64,000 nucleotides of DNA. Origin: Glandiceps talaboti. Lineage: Eukaryota; Hemichordata; Enteropneusta; Spengelidae. The notes beneath the pieces are model-generated. The model saw only the letters and a program-made list of their open reading frames with translations, was not told the origin of the DNA and made no database searches. This document shows positions 60,574 to 64,000 of the stretch, piece after piece. The translations under genes and the position numbers were made by a program. Numbering within the stretch: the stretch's first letter is position 1; the number at the start of each line of letters is the position of its first letter. Location of the stretch: assembly GCF_964340395.1 (NCBI RefSeq), contig NC_135563.1, positions 17,478,151 through 17,542,150 on the forward strand, given 5' to 3'.

Positions 60574-63500
60574 TATATTTATATAAAGGTCTTTTGCTCA
60601 CAAGCATATATATACATTTGTTAAATTTGTAAATTAGTACAGTTTGTTTTATAAAGATTTACATTACAGAAAGGATTACAATGGAAGATTTATTTGTCAC
60701 TAACCAATGTTAAGGCAAAGAATTTATTTATCTTACACCCATTAATTTGTGTTATTGAAGATTGCATTCATTGTCTCCTTCAAGTTTCTTCCTTTGTGCA
60801 TTATGTTGTGCATCTCTTGGTGTGTAAAGTTATGTTGATAGTTGCAGCTATCAAGTCAGGAGCAAAGTCGTTACACTATGCAACATTGTTGCAAGATTAC
60901 ATAGTCTGGCAAGATTGATGTGCAATGTTGTGTCTACACGTGTGTAGCGTTCAGGCATGTGGTGGTGCATTTCTGGTTGTTAGTGCAGTACTGATCGCAG
61001 TAGTTGGCAGAAGAGTTCCACACTGTGCATTTACTGTTGCAGCAGGTGTTATAAGTCTATTAGTTAAATAACTACTGATCGAAAGATTTGCTGCTATCGT
61101 ATGCATACCAGTTTTTGGTCTCCTGTAGCTGTCGTTTGACTTCCTTGATGAAATCGCAAGGTTGGACCAGTAATATGATGTCTAGTTCTCCAGTGTTAAG
61201 GTCTTTTCTTACCTAGATTCAAAGACAAGGTAAGTATTAAGCATGAGTTCAGTTGATTTTATAACATGCATATTGTTATAATGAATTTCATACTTTTGCT
61301 TCAGTTGTTTTGATATATCAGATAAAATTTCTAGTGACATATGAGGGTAGAGATGTGGTTATTCAAACGGTAAATTTTATCATTTTTTTCAAATTCACTC
61401 TCTTCTTAAATGTTATTGACCAGTCATTGGTAGAAATTGGTAGGATTTCTCTGAATGCCACAAATGTGCAAAATATTCACACCTCCATGTTTCAGTAAAC
61501 CAGAACAATATGAACAAGTCTTTATATGCTGCCAAAATAACATGGATAAAACTTCAGACAGAACTCCACTATGTCTCTATAACTTACCTTATTGGCACCA
61601 GCAAACAATGATACAGTTGTAAAGTTGATCTCAGTAATTGCCCAGGAGCTCAATCTACGAAAGATACTTTGTACCTTGGGTTTAAGTCCACAGTCAAATG
61701 CCAATCCTCCGATAAGGACTTGGTCAATCTGTGTAGAAATACAAAGAAAGAAAGCATCATCAGATTGGTATGTTAAAACAGATTCAAAGTATTTATAGCT
61801 GAAAGAATTAAGGGACTTTGTTGTATCAATATCTAGCTTCAATGAAGAATTTCATGATACAATTACATATTTTGATTATTGAAGTAGAAGATATCTCATG
61901 AGGTGATGTTTTCCTAGAGTTTCTCTCTCTATATATATACAAGAATTAAAAGTAATTTCATCAGAAAATGTCCAGTATTACTTATATATAGATTATGATA
62001 GTTTTGGCACATTACCACTTGTATTGTATCAGTCTTAAACTGTATATTGAGTGTATTTTTCACGACAAAACTTTGATATTTACCTCTGAATGGACTGTAA
62101 TTCCTCCACTGATCCCCTTGACTACAATACCCCAAGACTCTTCAGGTATTCTCCTATCCATGAAGTAAAGTTGACCAAGTGGTACTCTTCGAAATTTCAC
62201 TTCAATCTGCAAAATGAAAGTACGATATCTCTTCATACAGTGTTTTTGTTATGAGCAGTTTCACATGGCACTTTTGGTATGAACAGTTTCACTTGGTGCT
62301 TTTGTTATGAGAAGTCAGTTAACGTGATTGAGTGTCGTATAAATTTCACCAACATTTTCCTCCAAAAACTAAATATCCCCTCTCTGTAACCCTTCACAAG
62401 AAATCTGTTTGTCATGTATATCTTCACCCTCAGTAATGATATAGCTGCACTATATAAAACTGCAACTATTTTTATAAACTGTTTTGTTTAGATATACTCA
62501 TCATATATCATGCACTCTAAACATAATTACATATGTACCAGAGATTACTTGCACTGGTGTGCATACATACTAGTGGTATTTTCACTGCAGTGCAATATCA
62601 AAAACATTATTGCATACCTGCCTGCAACTGATATGCAAATGAGGTCACATTCATTCACTACACAAGAAATCGCATATGATTTCTACGATTTTTATGGAAA
62701 TCTGCCATTTCAGATAAACATATGTAATAATAACAGAATCCATATGCCACATGAGTTCCCAGCAGTGTGGGTACTCAGGGGTATTTGCAATACTTTCTGC
62801 TACACTTTCATTAGTATTGAATTATCTGTTCTGTAAACGCTACTTACCACAGCCGTACGTGCTTGTTCAATTTTGGTATACGTGTCCATAACTGATGTCA
62901 CAGTTTGACCATTGATTGCTAGAATTTGATCTCCCAGGTGAAATAGTTCAGGCAAAGTTGGGATTGATGACTTCCATCCAGCAACCCTATAGAGAAAGAA
63001 CAGGTCAAAGGTCAGAGTTCAAATGTTATCTCCTCATCAAAGAGAATGAAAGCACAGAAAAAAGAATACGAGACTTGTTGTCAGACAATCAAAAGAAAGT
63101 CTCATTGGTACTTTAAACTCCTCTCTCTTTAAATATACTTCCACTGCATTAGATATGTACCGGTATTAAAGTTAACTTCTTGTGCAGATATACAGCTTGA
63201 CTGACAGATGGATGGATACAACTCAATGTAGAAGCCCCCTCCCTTATACATATTGTGTTATTAATATCTGGGTATGCGATTAATCCAGCATACAGTTTGA
63301 CAGACAGGTGGGTGTTGTACCCTTCCTTTGGCAGTGTCATTAATGAGTGAAATAACTATCTACACTCACCATACTTTGTTCACAATTTCAACCAAAGCTA
63401 CACTTCTGTTCACCAAATGTTCTTTAGGTAATCTCTTTGTAAGTCCATCCTTTTGATTTATCTCTTCCTGCAATTTGCTGTAAAAAAAGTTATTCTAAAG

Positions 63501-64000
63501 TTTATCTATCATGGTAAAACATGTATAAGGTGTCTTTTTCATAGACATGTATATACCCAAGTTTCAAGCCTAAAAATGCTAAGAGTGCATTGTTTGTACC
63601 ATAGTAATCCAGTTTTCATGTAAACTCAGTGCAGTCTTACTGAAAAGTGATTATACTTGGTAAAAGTGGGTTGTGGGGAATGCATCACATTCTTGTTTAA
63701 GTCCTGAAGGAGGCTTTTTGTGTAAAGCCGAAATGGTGAAATAAATATTTCGTCTGAATATTTTACATCCATGCCTAATTGTGTCGATCCCTCATTTATC
63801 AACATATTACTTACTCATAAAGTTGTTTTCTTCGCTTTTTAATAGTCCTCCTACTTTCTGGTATCTTTGGTTTACTTGGTTCAGTAAAAGAATATAATGA
63901 TGCTGTTTGTCTTGGCAATGTAGAGAGTGGTGGTGGTGTTGGATGGCTTTGACAATCAGGAATACGTGCTTGAACCTCTGGATGAAGGGCAGCGAAAGTT
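60242..64000 (-). CDS. PDZ-domain protein, 3' part, unassigned
   Basis: Minus-strand exons with matching phases: 64000-63815 (open at window edge), 63477-63370, 62986-62848, 62206-62084, 61728-61588, 61212-61109, 60290-60242. The product, read from the right edge, has a low-complexity stretch (HPTPPPLSTLP), a basic patch (KKRRKQLYED) and a PDZ-like region with LFHLGDQILAINGQTV, the typical carboxylate-groove and second-helix layout. A second PDZ-like half follows (SWGIVVKGI, AITEINFTTVSLFAGANK, ELDIILLVQPCDFIKEVKRQ). The suggested C-terminus is IGEILQTSVVIDEDA. If the last splice is skipped, the frame reads through to TAG at 61072-61074. PDZ proteins are usually scaffolds that bind receptor tails. 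I do not recognise the orthologue, and the N-terminal domains are outside the window. Confidence 0.75.
60540..60575. repeat. Short (AC)n microsatellite
   Basis: About 15 AC dinucleotides in the last intron of the PDZ gene. Confidence 0.9.
62520..62840. repeat. Dispersed repeat in PDZ-gene intron
   Basis: TGTGGGTACTCAGGGGTATT with neighbouring CACTTTCATTAGTATTGAAT matches the element near 2730. The CACTGCAGTGCAA block matches 2890 and 41710. An open frame here is a by-product. Confidence 0.5.

Overview
The window is animal nuclear DNA: AT-rich, intron-dense, with long introns, phase-consistent GT-AG exons, CA/TC microsatellites, tRNA-derived SINE fragments and many small inverted-repeat transposons. 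FANCI, TRNT1 and a membrane ADAM protease are read clearly. Gene content and repeat style suggest an invertebrate, possibly a deuterostome such as a hemichordate or lancelet; this is an inference and the species cannot be named from the sequence alone.

Layout. (1) About 356-10724, + strand: the 3' part of an ADAM metalloprotease-disintegrin gene (ten exons covering disintegrin, cysteine-rich, EGF-like, stalk, transmembrane and proline-rich tail); the protease domain lies upstream of the window. (2) 10725-21082: 3' UTR and intergenic DNA with several inverted-repeat elements and no supported gene. (3) 21083-25361, - strand: complete TRNT1 (CCA-adding enzyme), six coding exons, about 458 residues. 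(4) 25362-26760: a head-to-head (bidirectional) promoter interval containing a perfect E2F-type site. (5) 26761-55727, + strand: complete FANCI, 33 coding exons, about 1363 residues. The monoubiquitination lysine (K524, human K523) and two of three SQ phospho-sites are conserved. (6) 55728-60241: 3' flank of two convergent genes, with microsatellites and hairpin elements. (7) 60242-64000, - strand: the 3' part of an unassigned gene with PDZ-type sequence, open at the right edge.

The genes are unrelated neighbours: cell-surface shedding/adhesion, tRNA maturation, DNA interstrand crosslink repair and a scaffold-like protein. Only TRNT1 and FANCI plausibly share a promoter.

The most unusual signal is a recurring pattern of short tandem duplications that cross, or begin right at, exon-intron boundaries in three independent genes. 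Examples are eight copies of a 3' splice acceptor upstream of FANCI exon 16, four identical 5' splice donors spaced exactly 41 bp after FANCI exon 20, five copies of a donor in ADAM, three in TRNT1, and decayed acceptor copies at exact 108-bp and 162-bp offsets in FANCI. I know of no named system for this. It could be chance overlap of a high tandem-duplication rate with boundaries, or a boundary-biased process that creates and decays decoy splice sites.
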